The notes under the pieces are model-generated. The model saw only the letters and a list, made by a program, of their open reading frames with translations. It ran no database searches and was not told the DNA's origin. The translations under genes and the position numbers were made by a program. A DNA stretch of 64,000 bases from Microthrixaceae bacterium (GTDB lineage Bacteria; Actinomycetota; Acidimicrobiia; Acidimicrobiales; Microtrichaceae). The DNA is taken from positions 44,511 through 108,510 of the forward strand of contig JAMLGJ010000009.1 of NCBI GenBank assembly GCA_023958095.1, given 5' to 3'. Position 1 is the stretch's first letter. Each line of letters starts with the position of its first letter. Positions 26,026-34,942 of the stretch are shown piece after piece.

Positions 26026-27237
26026 ATGCCGCACCCCCTGCCAACCGAAGCCGAGCCGGGCCGTCGCGCGGAGCGACTCCCCGACCGCGTGAGGCTCGTG
26101 GTGCTCTTCGGTGGGCGCTCCGCGGAGCACGACATCAGCTGCATCTCCGCGTCGCACGTGCTGGCAGCTGCTGATCCGGGGCGCTACGAGGTGGTGCCGA
26201 TCGGCATAACCCGTGAGGGCCGGTTCGTGGAGGCCCGCCCGGATGGCCAGCTGGCCGCGAGCGGACCCGGGACCTCCCTGCAGGAGGTGCTCGGGCCCCA
26301 TGCCGGCTCTCCCGGAGCCGTTGGCGTGGACCGGGGCGACGGCAACGGCGATGGCGAGCGCCGGGTCATGCCCACACCGACGGTCGTCCTACCCGTGCTC
26401 CACGGACCCAACGGCGAGGACGGCACCATCCAGGGGATGCTGGAGGTGCTCGACACGCCCTACGTCGGCGCCGGCGTGCTCGCCTCGGCGGTGGCCATGG
26501 ACAAGGACATGGCCAAGACGGTGATGCATGCCAAGGGGATCCCCCAGACACGCTGGCGGACGCTGTGCCGGCATCGTCGACCCTCCCCGTCCGAGCTCGG
26601 GTCCCTGCTCGAGGAGCTCGGGCCGATCGTGTACGTCAAGCCCGCCAACATGGGCTCGTCCATCGGGGTCACGCGGGTGGACTCGGCCTCCGCCGGGGCC
26701 GACCACGTCGATGGCACCACGGGCGATGCCGGGGTGAACGCCCTGGGCGCCGCACTCGACGAGGCTCTGCGCTACGACGACGTGGTCGTCGTGGAGGCAG
26801 GTGTGCAGGGCCGGGAGCTCGAGTGTGCGGTCCTGGGCAACGACGCCCCGCAGGCCTCGGTGCTCGGCGAGGTGCTCACCGATGCCGAGTTCTACGACTA
26901 CGGGGACAAGTACTTCAACGGCACCGCCCGCACCGCCATACCGGCCGAGCTCGACGAGGCGACGATGCGCACCGGCCGCGAGCTGGCGGTCCGCACCTTC
27001 GAGGCGCTCCGCTGCAGCGGCATGGCACGGGTGGACATGTTCCTCACCGATGGGGGCGAGTTCCTGGTCAACGAGGTGAACACGATCCCGGGGTTCACAC
27101 CCATCTCCATGTACCCCAAGCTCTGGGAGGCCTCCGGTCTGCCCTACGGTGCCCTGGTGGACGAGCTCGTCGCCCTCGCACTGGAATCACACGGGCGCCG
27201 GAGCGCGCATTCGACCGTCCCCGGCGACGCACACTGA
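26026..27237 (+). CDS. ddl: D-alanine-D-alanine ligase
   Basis: ATP-grasp ligase producing D-Ala-D-Ala for MurF. 403 aa, slightly long because of an N-terminal tail of about 20 aa and a Gly/Asp-rich insertion near residue 105. Motifs: LFGGRSAEHDIS, LHGPNGEDGTIQG, the ATP-grasp lysine region VYVKPANMGSSIGV and the metal-binding NEVNTIPGFTPISMYP. Divergent from murF. The next gene starts 5 bases after its stop, so ddl heads a five-gene transcription unit with lipid-type enzymes. Confidence 0.95.
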   Translation: MPHPLPTEAEPGRRAERLPDRVRLVVLFGGRSAEHDISCISASHVLAAADPGRYEVVPIGITREGRFVEARPDGQLAASGPGTSLQEVLGPHAGSPGAVGVDRGDGNGDGERRVMPTPTVVLPVLHGPNGEDGTIQGMLEVLDTPYVGAGVLASAVAMDKDMAKTVMHAKGIPQTRWRTLCRHRRPSPSELGSLLEELGPIVYVKPANMGSSIGVTRVDSASAGADHVDGTTGDAGVNALGAALDEALRYDDVVVVEAGVQGRELECAVLGNDAPQASVLGEVLTDAEFYDYGDKYFNGTARTAIPAELDEATMRTGRELAVRTFEALRCSGMARVDMFLTDGGEFLVNEVNTIPGFTPISMYPKLWEASGLPYGALVDELVALALESHGRRSAHSTVPGDAH

Positions 27238-27242
27238 CGACG

Positions 27243-29666
27243 ATGCCTGCAGCTGTCGAGAAACTCCGAGCCAAGCGCTTCTTCGTGACCGGGGCCACCG
27301 GCTTCGTCGGCACCGCGCTTCTGGAGCGCATCCTACGCTGCGTGCCCGACTCCCGGGTGGTGCTGCTGGTGCGTGACGGCCGGCGTCGCGACGCCGCTGC
27401 CCGGGTGCAACGCGAGATCCTCCGCAACAACGCCTTCGACCGCCTGCGTGCAGAGCTCGGCGAGGACGGTTTCACCCGGATGGCCGAGGACCGGATCTCG
27501 GTCGTGCCGGGTGATGTCGGCAGCGACGGGCTCGGCCTCGACGACCGGGGACAGGAGGCCCTGGCGTCGTGCGACGTGGTGCTCCACTCGGCGGCCACGG
27601 TGGCCTTCGATGCCCCCCTCGACCGCGCCGTGGAGGTGAACCTGCTCGGTCCGGTGCGCGTCGCGGAGGCGATCGGGTCCGCCTGTGGCACCCACGGCAC
27701 TCCACGCCCCCACCTGGTCACGGTCAGCACCTGCTACGTGGCGGGCAACCGGCGAGGTGCCGCACCCGAGGAACCGGTTCGGGAGAACCCGTTCTTCGTG
27801 GACATCGACTGGCGCAGCGAGGTCACCGCAGCCCGCCGCACACGGGGCGACACCGACGCGGCGAGCCGTACCTCCGAGCGACTCGGTGAGTTCTCGGCAC
27901 GAGCGAGGTCCCAGCTCGGCCCTGCCGGTGGACCGGCCCTCGCAGAGCGCACCGAGCGGCTGCGCCGTGAGTGGGTGTCCGACGCAATGGTCGAGGCCGG
28001 AAGGGCACGTGCAGCCTCGCTCGGCTGGCCCGACGCCTATGCGCTCACGAAGGCCCTCGGAGAGGTGGCGCTCACCGAGGCGACAGCCGATGCCGCCCAG
28101 CCCGTGAGCATCGTGCGCCCCTCGATCATCGAATCCGCACTGGCCGAACCGGAACCCGGTTGGATCCGCGGCTTCCGGATGGCGGAACCGATCATCCTTT
28201 CCTATGCGCGGGGCCTGCTGCGTGAGTTCCCCGGAGTGCCAGAGGGCATCGTGGACGTGATCCCGGTGGACCTGGTCGTCGCCGCGATCCTCGCTGCAGC
28301 CGCGTCGCCACCACCGCCCGAGAACGACCCTTCGATCGTCCAGGTGGCATCCGGTGAGCGGAACCCGCTGCGCTACCAGGTGCTGGTCGACAACGTCAGG
28401 GAGTGGTTCACCGAACACCCACTGCACGACGAGCACGGCCAGCCGATCATGGTTCCGGAGTGGAGCTTCCCGGGCCGCGGCCGGGTGGAGCGCCAGCTGC
28501 GCGGAGCCACCGCCGCACTCGAACGCACCGAGAAGGTCGTTTCGAACCTGCCCCTGCGGGGCCGTGCCGCAGCGTGGGGTGCGAGCCTCGAGCAACGGCG
28601 CAGCGCCGCTGAGCGGGCGCTGGAGTACGTGGAGCTCTACGGCGCCTACACCGAGTGCGAGGCCGTCTACGGTGTCGAACGGCTCCTGGAGCTCGCCGCC
28701 ATGGAGGACGGGCCGGACACCGCCACATCCCTGCAGATGGACCCGGCGGTCATCGACTGGGACGAGTACGTCACCCGCATCCACCTGCCCTCGGTGGTGG
28801 CCCACGGCAGGGCCCGGACCACTGCGGCGAAGCGCGACCCCGACCGCCGCGAGCGGCGCCTGCGCTCGCAGGTGCTCTCCGAGCAGCGCCACCTCGCCGC
28901 GTTCGACCTCGAGAACACCCTCATTGCCTCCAACGTCGTGGGCACCTACGCGTGGCTCGCCAGCCGCCGCCTGTCCACCGGCGACCGCGTCAGGCTCGTG
29001 GGGCGCCTCCTGGCCGAGGCGCCGGCCCTGCTCGCGGCGGACCGCGCCGACCGCTCGGACTTCCTGCGTTCGTTCTACCGCCGCTACGGCGGTGCCCCCG
29101 TCGAACAGATCCGCACCGATGCTGCCGAGGCGGTCTCCGACCTCATCGTCTCCCGTTGCTTCCCCGAGGCCATCCGGCGGGTGAGGGAACACCGACGCCT
29201 GGGACACCGCACGGTGCTGATCACCGGCGCCATCGACCTGGTGGTGGAACCCCTCGCACCGTTGTTCGACGACATCGTGTGTGCAGAGACGACCACCGAG
29301 CGACGCGACGGCGTGGAGGTGCTCACCGGGCACCTGCGTGCCGCTCCTCCGACCGCGGAGGCCCGTGCCCGTGCCCTGCTCGACCTGTGCGACGCCCATG
29401 GCCTGGATGCCCGGGAGTGCGTCGCCTACGCGGATTCGTCCTCCGACCTCTCACTGCTGGAGACCGTGGGTTTCCCGGTCGCGGTCAACCCGGAACCGCG
29501 GCTCGCCACGATCGCCCGCAACAGGGGTTGGCTGATCGAGGAGTTCCGGACCTCCCGCGGACACCGCCCCCCGCTGTTGCCCCTGGCACCCCGCTGGCGC
29601 GGCTCCTCACCGATGCCGCCCACACGGACCGGCAGCACCGGAGCGAACCCGAGGAGCACGCGGTGA
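27243..29666 (+). CDS. Fatty acyl-CoA reductase fused to HAD-IB phosphatase-like domain
   Basis: 807 aa. Residues 10 to about 400 are an extended SDR of the fatty acyl-CoA reductase type: TGATGFVG at 16-23, a catalytic Tyr266-x3-Lys270 (YALTK), and a downstream FAR-type region. Residues from about 545 form a HAD-IB domain: FDLENTLI with nucleophile Asp555 but Glu557 in place of the usual second aspartate, LITGAID as motif II and Y-A-D-S-S-S-D-L with Asp731 and Asp735. No signal peptide. The ATG lies 5 bases after ddl; the end overlaps the next gene as GTGA. Expected chemistry is reduction of an acyl thioester to aldehyde or alcohol; the HAD substrate is unknown. SDR plus HAD-IB fusions exist in other actinobacteria. 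Confidence 0.82.
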   Translation: MPAAVEKLRAKRFFVTGATGFVGTALLERILRCVPDSRVVLLVRDGRRRDAAARVQREILRNNAFDRLRAELGEDGFTRMAEDRISVVPGDVGSDGLGLDDRGQEALASCDVVLHSAATVAFDAPLDRAVEVNLLGPVRVAEAIGSACGTHGTPRPHLVTVSTCYVAGNRRGAAPEEPVRENPFFVDIDWRSEVTAARRTRGDTDAASRTSERLGEFSARARSQLGPAGGPALAERTERLRREWVSDAMVEAGRARAASLGWPDAYALTKALGEVALTEATADAAQPVSIVRPSIIESALAEPEPGWIRGFRMAEPIILSYARGLLREFPGVPEGIVDVIPVDLVVAAILAAAASPPPPENDPSIVQVASGERNPLRYQVLVDNVREWFTEHPLHDEHGQPIMVPEWSFPGRGRVERQLRGATAALERTEKVVSNLPLRGRAAAWGASLEQRRSAAERALEYVELYGAYTECEAVYGVERLLELAAMEDGPDTATSLQMDPAVIDWDEYVTRIHLPSVVAHGRARTTAAKRDPDRRERRLRSQVLSEQRHLAAFDLENTLIASNVVGTYAWLASRRLSTGDRVRLVGRLLAEAPALLAADRADRSDFLRSFYRRYGGAPVEQIRTDAAEAVSDLIVSRCFPEAIRRVREHRRLGHRTVLITGAIDLVVEPLAPLFDDIVCAETTTERRDGVEVLTGHLRAAPPTAEARARALLDLCDAHGLDARECVAYADSSSDLSLLETVGFPVAVNPEPRLATIARNRGWLIEEFRTSRGHRPPLLPLAPRWRGSSPMPPTRTGSTGANPRSTR

Positions 29667-30877
29667 AGTACGAGGCACTGCGTTTCGAGGATTCACCGAC
29701 GCGCTTCGCTGCCGCCTTCCTGGCCTCGTCGCTGCGCCCGGGAGCCGGGGGAAGCGTGGGCCCGCTGCGGCACCGCACCGACATCGACCCACCGGCGCTG
29801 CCGGGCCCCGACTGGGTCCACGTGACCCCGCGCCTGTCGGGCATATGCGGTTCGGACCTGGCTGCGCTGGACGGACGCTCCTCGCGCTGGTTCGAACCGG
29901 TCGTGTCGCTCCCGTTCGTCCCCGGCCACGAGGTCGTGGCCGACCACGAAGGCCGTCGGGTGGTGCTGGAACCGGTGCTGGGCTGCACCGCCCGTGGCAC
30001 GAATCCGCCGTGCAGACCCTGTTCGGAGGGTCGCACCGGCAACTGCGAGCGACTCGAGCACGGGTGCGTCTCCCCCGGCATGCAGACCGGTTTCTGCGAG
30101 GACACCGGTGGTGGCTGGTCGACGCTGATGGCAGCGCATCCCAGCCAGCTCCACACCGTTCCGGACGACCTGGACGACGAGGCCGCGGTGATGGTCGAAC
30201 CCACTGCGTGTGCGCTCCACGGAGCCCTGGCCGCCGAGGTCGGGCGCGACGAGACGGCCGCGGTCCTGGGTGGCGGCACGATGGGTCTCGCCGCCATCGC
30301 CGCACTGGCCCGCTGGAGCCCACCACGGAGGCTCCTGGTGGTGGCACGCCATCCCCACCAACGCCGACTGGCCACCGGGTTGGCCTCCGGGACCGAGGTG
30401 ACGGTGGTCTCCGACGGCGAGGAGCTCCGGGCGGCCCGGCGCATCACCGGGTCCATGCTCACGGGCTCGGGGCAGCACCAGCGGGTGGCCGGCGGGGTGG
30501 ACGTGACCATCGACTGCGTCGGGTCCGGCGAATCGATCACCTCGGCACTGGCGCTGACCAGGCCCGGGGGACGCGTCGTGCTCATCGGCATGCCGTCGCG
30601 TTCCACACTCGACCTGACCCCGTTGTGGCAACGCGAGATCTCGGTCCGTGGGGCCTACACCTATGGGACCGAGACCCTCGAGGGTGAATCGGTGCGCACC
30701 TTCGAGCTCTCCATGGAGCTCGTGGCCGCGGCCGGGCTGGGTGCCCTGGTCAGCGCGCACTATCCACTTCGACGGGCCACCGACGCCACCTCGCACGCGG
30801 CACGAGCCGGTTCGAGGGGAGCCACGAAGATCTGCTTCGACATGCGGGATGCCCCTGACACGGAGGGTCGACCATGA
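29663..30877 (+). CDS. Zinc-dependent medium-chain alcohol dehydrogenase
   Basis: 404-aa MDR-family dehydrogenase. Catalytic zinc ligands Cys62 (SGICGSD) and His89-Glu90 (PGHEVV); structural zinc cysteines 108, 117, 120 and 128; nucleotide-binding VLGGGTMGLAAIAAL. The pattern is closer to sorbitol/threonine dehydrogenase-like members than to simple alcohol dehydrogenases. GTG start overlaps the reductase stop by four bases (GTGA) and has GAGGAG upstream, so it is tightly coupled. A role in oxidising or reducing the alcohol or aldehyde made by the upstream reductase, or a polyol, is inferred from context only. Confidence 0.85.
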   Translation: MKYEALRFEDSPTRFAAAFLASSLRPGAGGSVGPLRHRTDIDPPALPGPDWVHVTPRLSGICGSDLAALDGRSSRWFEPVVSLPFVPGHEVVADHEGRRVVLEPVLGCTARGTNPPCRPCSEGRTGNCERLEHGCVSPGMQTGFCEDTGGGWSTLMAAHPSQLHTVPDDLDDEAAVMVEPTACALHGALAAEVGRDETAAVLGGGTMGLAAIAALARWSPPRRLLVVARHPHQRRLATGLASGTEVTVVSDGEELRAARRITGSMLTGSGQHQRVAGGVDVTIDCVGSGESITSALALTRPGGRVVLIGMPSRSTLDLTPLWQREISVRGAYTYGTETLEGESVRTFELSMELVAAAGLGALVSAHYPLRRATDATSHAARAGSRGATKICFDMRDAPDTEGRP

Positions 30878-32484
30878 GCCGCCAGCACGAACACCGACCG
30901 CGTCCGGGTCTCGTCATGCCCGTGGACCGCTCGACTCCCCCGGTGCTCATGCACCACGGCGAGCAGCTCCGCCTCCAGCGCCTCCCGGCGGACCGATCAC
31001 GGGTGATCTATCCGCCCGAACCGCTGGAACCCATCGAGGACGAGGGCGCGGCGATCCGCGAGGCGCTGGACAACCCGATCGACAGCGATCCGCTGGACCA
31101 ACGGCTCTTCGCTGGGATGCGCCTGACCATCGCCTTCGACGACGTCTCGCTGCCCCTGCCGCCCATGCGGGCTCCGGACATCCGCCAGCGCATCATCGAG
31201 GCGGTGCTCGACCGCGCCGCGGCCGCGGGCGTGGACGACGTGCACCTCATCGCGGCACTCGCGCTGCACCGGAGGATGACCGAGGCCGAGCTGCGCCACG
31301 CGGTGGGCGACCGGGTCTACGACGCGCTGGCTCCGCGGGGCCAGCTCTACAACCACGATGCCGAGGACCCCGACGGCATGGTCCTGCTGGGCACCACCGA
31401 CCACGGCGAGGAGGTCGAGATCTCCCGCCGTGCCGCCGAGAGCGACCTGATCGTCTACGTGAACGTGAACCTCGTGGCGATGGACGGCGGTTGGAAGTCC
31501 ACTGCAACCGGACTGTCGGGGTACCGGGCGCTGCGCCACCACCACAACCCGGCCACCATGACCCACAGCCGTTCGTTCATGGACCGGCACAACTCCGAGC
31601 TGCACCACAGCAACTGGCGCCAGGGTGAGGTCCTGCGCTCCGCCGGTGTCGAGGTCTTCCAGATCGAGACGACGCTGAACAACGACCTCTACGGCAACGG
31701 ACCGATGTCGGTGCTGGCCAAGCGCGAATGGGAGTGGACCGCACGCGACCGGGCCGGTTTCGTGGCGACACGGGCGGCCCTGGACCGGATGCGACCCGGC
31801 ACGCGCCGCAAGGTGATGCACCGTTGGCGGGCCCCCTACGGGCTCACATCGGTGCAGGCCGGCGAGGTCGAGGCCGTCCACGAGGTCACCACCCGCAACG
31901 TGTACCGCCAGCAACTTGTGGAGGTGGAGGGCCAGACCGACGTGTTGTTGTTCGGCCTCCCCTACATCTCCCCCTACAACGTGGACTCGATCCTGAACCC
32001 GATCCTCGTGCACTGCCTCGGACTGGGCTACTTCTTCAACCTCTACCGGGGGCGGCCGCTGGTGCGCGAGGGCGGTGTGGTGATCATGAGCCATCCGACC
32101 ACACCGGAGTTCAATCCGGTGCACCACCCGAGCTACATCGACTTCTTCGAGGAGGTGCTCCCCGAGACCACCGACCCGGTGGAGATGGCCGAGCGATTCG
32201 AGAAGGACTACGCCAACGACGAGTGGTACCGGCACCTCTACCGCACCGGACACGCCTACCACGGGGTGCACCCGTTCTACATGTGGTACTGGGGCGCCCA
32301 CGCCCTGGACCACCTCGGGGGCGTGGTCGTTCTCGGCGGGGATCCCGCCACGGTGCGGCGCCTCGGGTACCGACCGGCGAGCACCCTCGACGACGCGCTC
32401 GAGATCGCGAGCGACCTGGTGGGCCCGACACCGACGATCACCTACTTCAAGAACCCTCCCCTGATGATGGCGGACGTGAAGTGA
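30874..32484 (+). CDS. Divergent LarA-like (lactate racemase domain, DUF2088) protein
   Basis: 536-aa protein with a LarA N-terminal-type domain. Seen: FDDVSLPLPPM (residues 88-98), a LarA-like LHRRMTEAEL with His132, NHDAEDP at 160-166, GGWK with Lys208, and His224. As I remember Lactobacillus LarA, His108, Lys184 (bound to the nickel pincer cofactor) and His200 (nickel ligand) have exactly these spacings. The partner histidine 174 would fall on Val198, so one catalytic residue seems absent. Racemase, epimerase or a different nickel-pincer reaction is possible. No larB, larC or larE is in the window. ATGA overlap with the dehydrogenase, GGAGGG Shine-Dalgarno sequence; GTGA overlap with the acyltransferase. 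Confidence 0.75.
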   Translation: MSRQHEHRPRPGLVMPVDRSTPPVLMHHGEQLRLQRLPADRSRVIYPPEPLEPIEDEGAAIREALDNPIDSDPLDQRLFAGMRLTIAFDDVSLPLPPMRAPDIRQRIIEAVLDRAAAAGVDDVHLIAALALHRRMTEAELRHAVGDRVYDALAPRGQLYNHDAEDPDGMVLLGTTDHGEEVEISRRAAESDLIVYVNVNLVAMDGGWKSTATGLSGYRALRHHHNPATMTHSRSFMDRHNSELHHSNWRQGEVLRSAGVEVFQIETTLNNDLYGNGPMSVLAKREWEWTARDRAGFVATRAALDRMRPGTRRKVMHRWRAPYGLTSVQAGEVEAVHEVTTRNVYRQQLVEVEGQTDVLLFGLPYISPYNVDSILNPILVHCLGLGYFFNLYRGRPLVREGGVVIMSHPTTPEFNPVHHPSYIDFFEEVLPETTDPVEMAERFEKDYANDEWYRHLYRTGHAYHGVHPFYMWYWGAHALDHLGGVVVLGGDPATVRRLGYRPASTLDDALEIASDLVGPTPTITYFKNPPLMMADVK

Positions 32485-33449
32485 GGGTGCGGACCGCAAG
32501 CCTGCCGAGTCTCCGCGACCTCGATCCGCGCCGGCGCATCCGCTCACTGGGCTTCCCCTACACCTCGGCGCCCACCCCGGCCTCGGTGGAACCCCTGCCA
32601 GGCCCGGCGCTGGGCGACCGCTACGACTCGGACTGGGCGCGTTCGCCGATCGCACGTGCGACCAGGGTGGTGGCGCAGGAGACCGTCGGGCGCGCGGTCA
32701 CCACCGCGCTGTGCCGGCCCCGGGTGCACAACCGCGACCGCATGGAGGATCTCGAGGGACCGGCCGTGTTCGTGGCGAACCACCACAGCCACCTCGACAC
32801 CGGACTGCTCATCGGGTCGCTCCCTCGCCCGTGGCGCCACGAGGTCGTGGTCGCCGCCGCCGCGGACTACTTCTTCGACACACCGGCCAGAGCTGCTGCA
32901 GCCGCCTGGTTCTGGGGCGCGGTCCCCATGGAACGCCAACGCGTGTCACGTCGTGGGGCGTTGGCAGCCGCGGAGCTCATCGAGGAGGGCTGGTCGCTGG
33001 CCATCTTTCCCGAGGGGGGCAGGAGCCCGGACGGCTGGGGCCAGGCCCACAAGGGCGGTGCCGCGTACCTGGCCGCGCGGTGTGGCGTTCCGGTCGTCCC
33101 GGTGCACATGGACGGGACCGACCTCGTGCTCCCCAAGGGCAGGCGGCGGCCCACACCCCACAGGGTGACGGTCAACTTCGGCGCCCCGATGCACCGGGAC
33201 GGCGAGGATGCCCGCCGGTTCTCGGCACGCATCGAGGCCACCCTCGAGGTTCTCGCGGACGAGACCCGCTCGGACTGGTACTCGGCGAGACTGGCGGCGG
33301 CCCGTGGGGAGACACCGTCGCTGCGGGGCCCGGAGTTCTCCACATGGAGACGGGACTGGCTCCTCGAGGGCTCGCGTGCAGGCAGACCCGGGGTCAGCAG
33401 CTCGCGGAGATCCGTTCGTGACAGAGCACGAGGAAACGATCCGTGGTGA
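32481..33449 (+). CDS. PlsC-like 1-acylglycerol-3-phosphate acyltransferase family protein
   Basis: 322-aa member of the LPLAT/PlsC family. Motif I HHSHLD (H-x4-D) in VFVANHHSHLDTGLLIGSLP, motif III FPEGGRSPDG, and the proline-containing VPVVPVHMDGT match glycerolipid acyltransferases that use acyl-CoA or acyl-ACP. GTG at 32481 overlaps the LarA-like stop (GTGA). It closes the operon that starts at ddl. Its last 56 bases overlap the end of the convergent gene at 33394. The acceptor is not determined: lysophosphatidate is the default, but the operon suggests a special lipid. Confidence 0.85.
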   Translation: MRVRTASLPSLRDLDPRRRIRSLGFPYTSAPTPASVEPLPGPALGDRYDSDWARSPIARATRVVAQETVGRAVTTALCRPRVHNRDRMEDLEGPAVFVANHHSHLDTGLLIGSLPRPWRHEVVVAAAADYFFDTPARAAAAAWFWGAVPMERQRVSRRGALAAAELIEEGWSLAIFPEGGRSPDGWGQAHKGGAAYLAARCGVPVVPVHMDGTDLVLPKGRRRPTPHRVTVNFGAPMHRDGEDARRFSARIEATLEVLADETRSDWYSARLAAARGETPSLRGPEFSTWRRDWLLEGSRAGRPGVSSSRRSVRDRARGNDPW

Positions 33450-34941
33450 GCGCCGGGTGCCATTGCGCCCTGGTGGCGAGCTCAGTGGGAAGTGGATCGC
33501 TCCTCTGCCACAGCACCACGTCCGGGTCGGCATCGTGCAGGACCTGTTCCCAGCCGTCGGCCATGCCCCTGAGGGTTACGTAGTCCGCCATCCGGCGCAC
33601 CGGAGGCCGGTCGTCCACCCAGGCGTTGGCCTCCTCCCCGAAGCGGTACTCCAGGTAGTTGCCCACCCAGTCGTTGTGGATCACGGTGATTGCGTCGTTG
33701 GCCACCAGGTCGCGCTCGGCCAGCCACTCGACCTCCTCGACGGGGTAACGAGCCAGGTTCGTGTGCGCGGTGCCCTGGATCCTCACCACTGCGGCCGTGC
33801 CGAGCAGCAACCCGGCCACGGCGCACGCCGCACCGACCCAGCGAGTCCCCCGGGCCATGGGCGATGGGCCCCGTCCGTCCAGCAGGGTCAGTACTCCGGT
33901 GGCGGCGAACGGGGCGAGCACGAGCGCCGCAACCGGCATGACACGCATCGCACCGAACCCCATGGCCGTGGCGGCCAGCACAACGAGCAGGGATCCGAAT
34001 CGGTAGCTGCCGCCTGTCCGGGGCCTGCCCAGCAAGGGGACCAGCGCGACCAGCACCAACAGCACGAAGGTCCACAGCAGTGGTGATCCCGGGGACGCAG
34101 GGCCCCACTCGTGGTAGCTGCGCAGGACCGACCGGGCAAGGGGATCCCCCGCCTGGTCGGCCGGTAGCAGCAACAGGGCGAAGGGCTGCGGGTACAGCAG
34201 CGCCCCACCCACCAGCCCCAACCCGCAGGCCGCCGCGTAGCGGAGGCGCAGCGGATCCAACGAACGCGAGTCCAGTGACTCCCCCAACCACAACACGGCG
34301 AGGACGACCACGGCGTGCAGCCACGATCCGTGCACGTTGATCCAGATGCCGAACACCGGCACCAACCACCAGGGGGAGTGTCGCTCCCGCCACACCACCA
34401 GCGTCACCGCGAGCAGCACGAAGCCCCCCAGGTGCGGACGTGCGTTGAGCCACGGGAACAACACGGACAGGACCAGCACCGATGCGAGCGCCTGGGCGAC
34501 TGGGGCGACCACCGGCACCCGGGCACCCCCGGACACCGGGCCGTCGGGACGGCCGGCCCGCACGACCAACGCACCCAGCCCCGCGGCCACCACCACGGTC
34601 AGCAGGCGCACCGCGCCCAGACCGGCGAGGCGTTCGGCCCAGCCGAGCGCCCCTGACCACCACCAGCTCGGTACGGGGAACTCCCCCACACCCGCCAGGA
34701 ACGGATTGCCCCCGGGCAGTCCCCCGCTCACCTGGAGTCGCCCTGTGGCGAGGTGGGTCAGCAGGCTGTTGTCGGCTATCGGACCGGAGGCCACGAACCC
34801 GCAGATGCCCGCGAAGAGCACCGCCAGGGAGGCCTCCATGGCACCCGGGGACCCGCCGGAGGGCGCTGCGTCCGGCGGCGCCCGGTGATCCTGCGGGGGT
34901 CCTGTGTCGACGAGGCCGGTGCTCAGCCCGTTCCGGGCCAC
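33394..34941 (-). CDS. Polytopic membrane protein, GT-C glycosyltransferase-like
   Basis: 515 aa with about ten transmembrane segments in the first 380 residues, then a soluble tail of about 120 aa. The tail has ITVIHNDWVGNYLEYRFG and NAWVDDRPPVRRMADY, a pattern (N-x-x-x-G-x-Y-L, then D-x-R) I associate with GT-C-like or Pmt-like membrane glycosyltransferases of unknown acceptor. GTG at 34941 begins one base after the tadC stop, so it belongs to the Tad operon and may modify the pilus or another surface polymer. That role is inference. Its 3' end overlaps the plus-strand acyltransferase gene by 56 bases. Confidence 0.55.
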   Translation of the reverse strand: MARNGLSTGLVDTGPPQDHRAPPDAAPSGGSPGAMEASLAVLFAGICGFVASGPIADNSLLTHLATGRLQVSGGLPGGNPFLAGVGEFPVPSWWWSGALGWAERLAGLGAVRLLTVVVAAGLGALVVRAGRPDGPVSGGARVPVVAPVAQALASVLVLSVLFPWLNARPHLGGFVLLAVTLVVWRERHSPWWLVPVFGIWINVHGSWLHAVVVLAVLWLGESLDSRSLDPLRLRYAAACGLGLVGGALLYPQPFALLLLPADQAGDPLARSVLRSYHEWGPASPGSPLLWTFVLLVLVALVPLLGRPRTGGSYRFGSLLVVLAATAMGFGAMRVMPVAALVLAPFAATGVLTLLDGRGPSPMARGTRWVGAACAVAGLLLGTAAVVRIQGTAHTNLARYPVEEVEWLAERDLVANDAITVIHNDWVGNYLEYRFGEEANAWVDDRPPVRRMADYVTLRGMADGWEQVLHDADPDVVLWQRSDPLPTELATRAQWHPALTTDRFLVLCHERISASC

Positions 34942-34942
34942 C

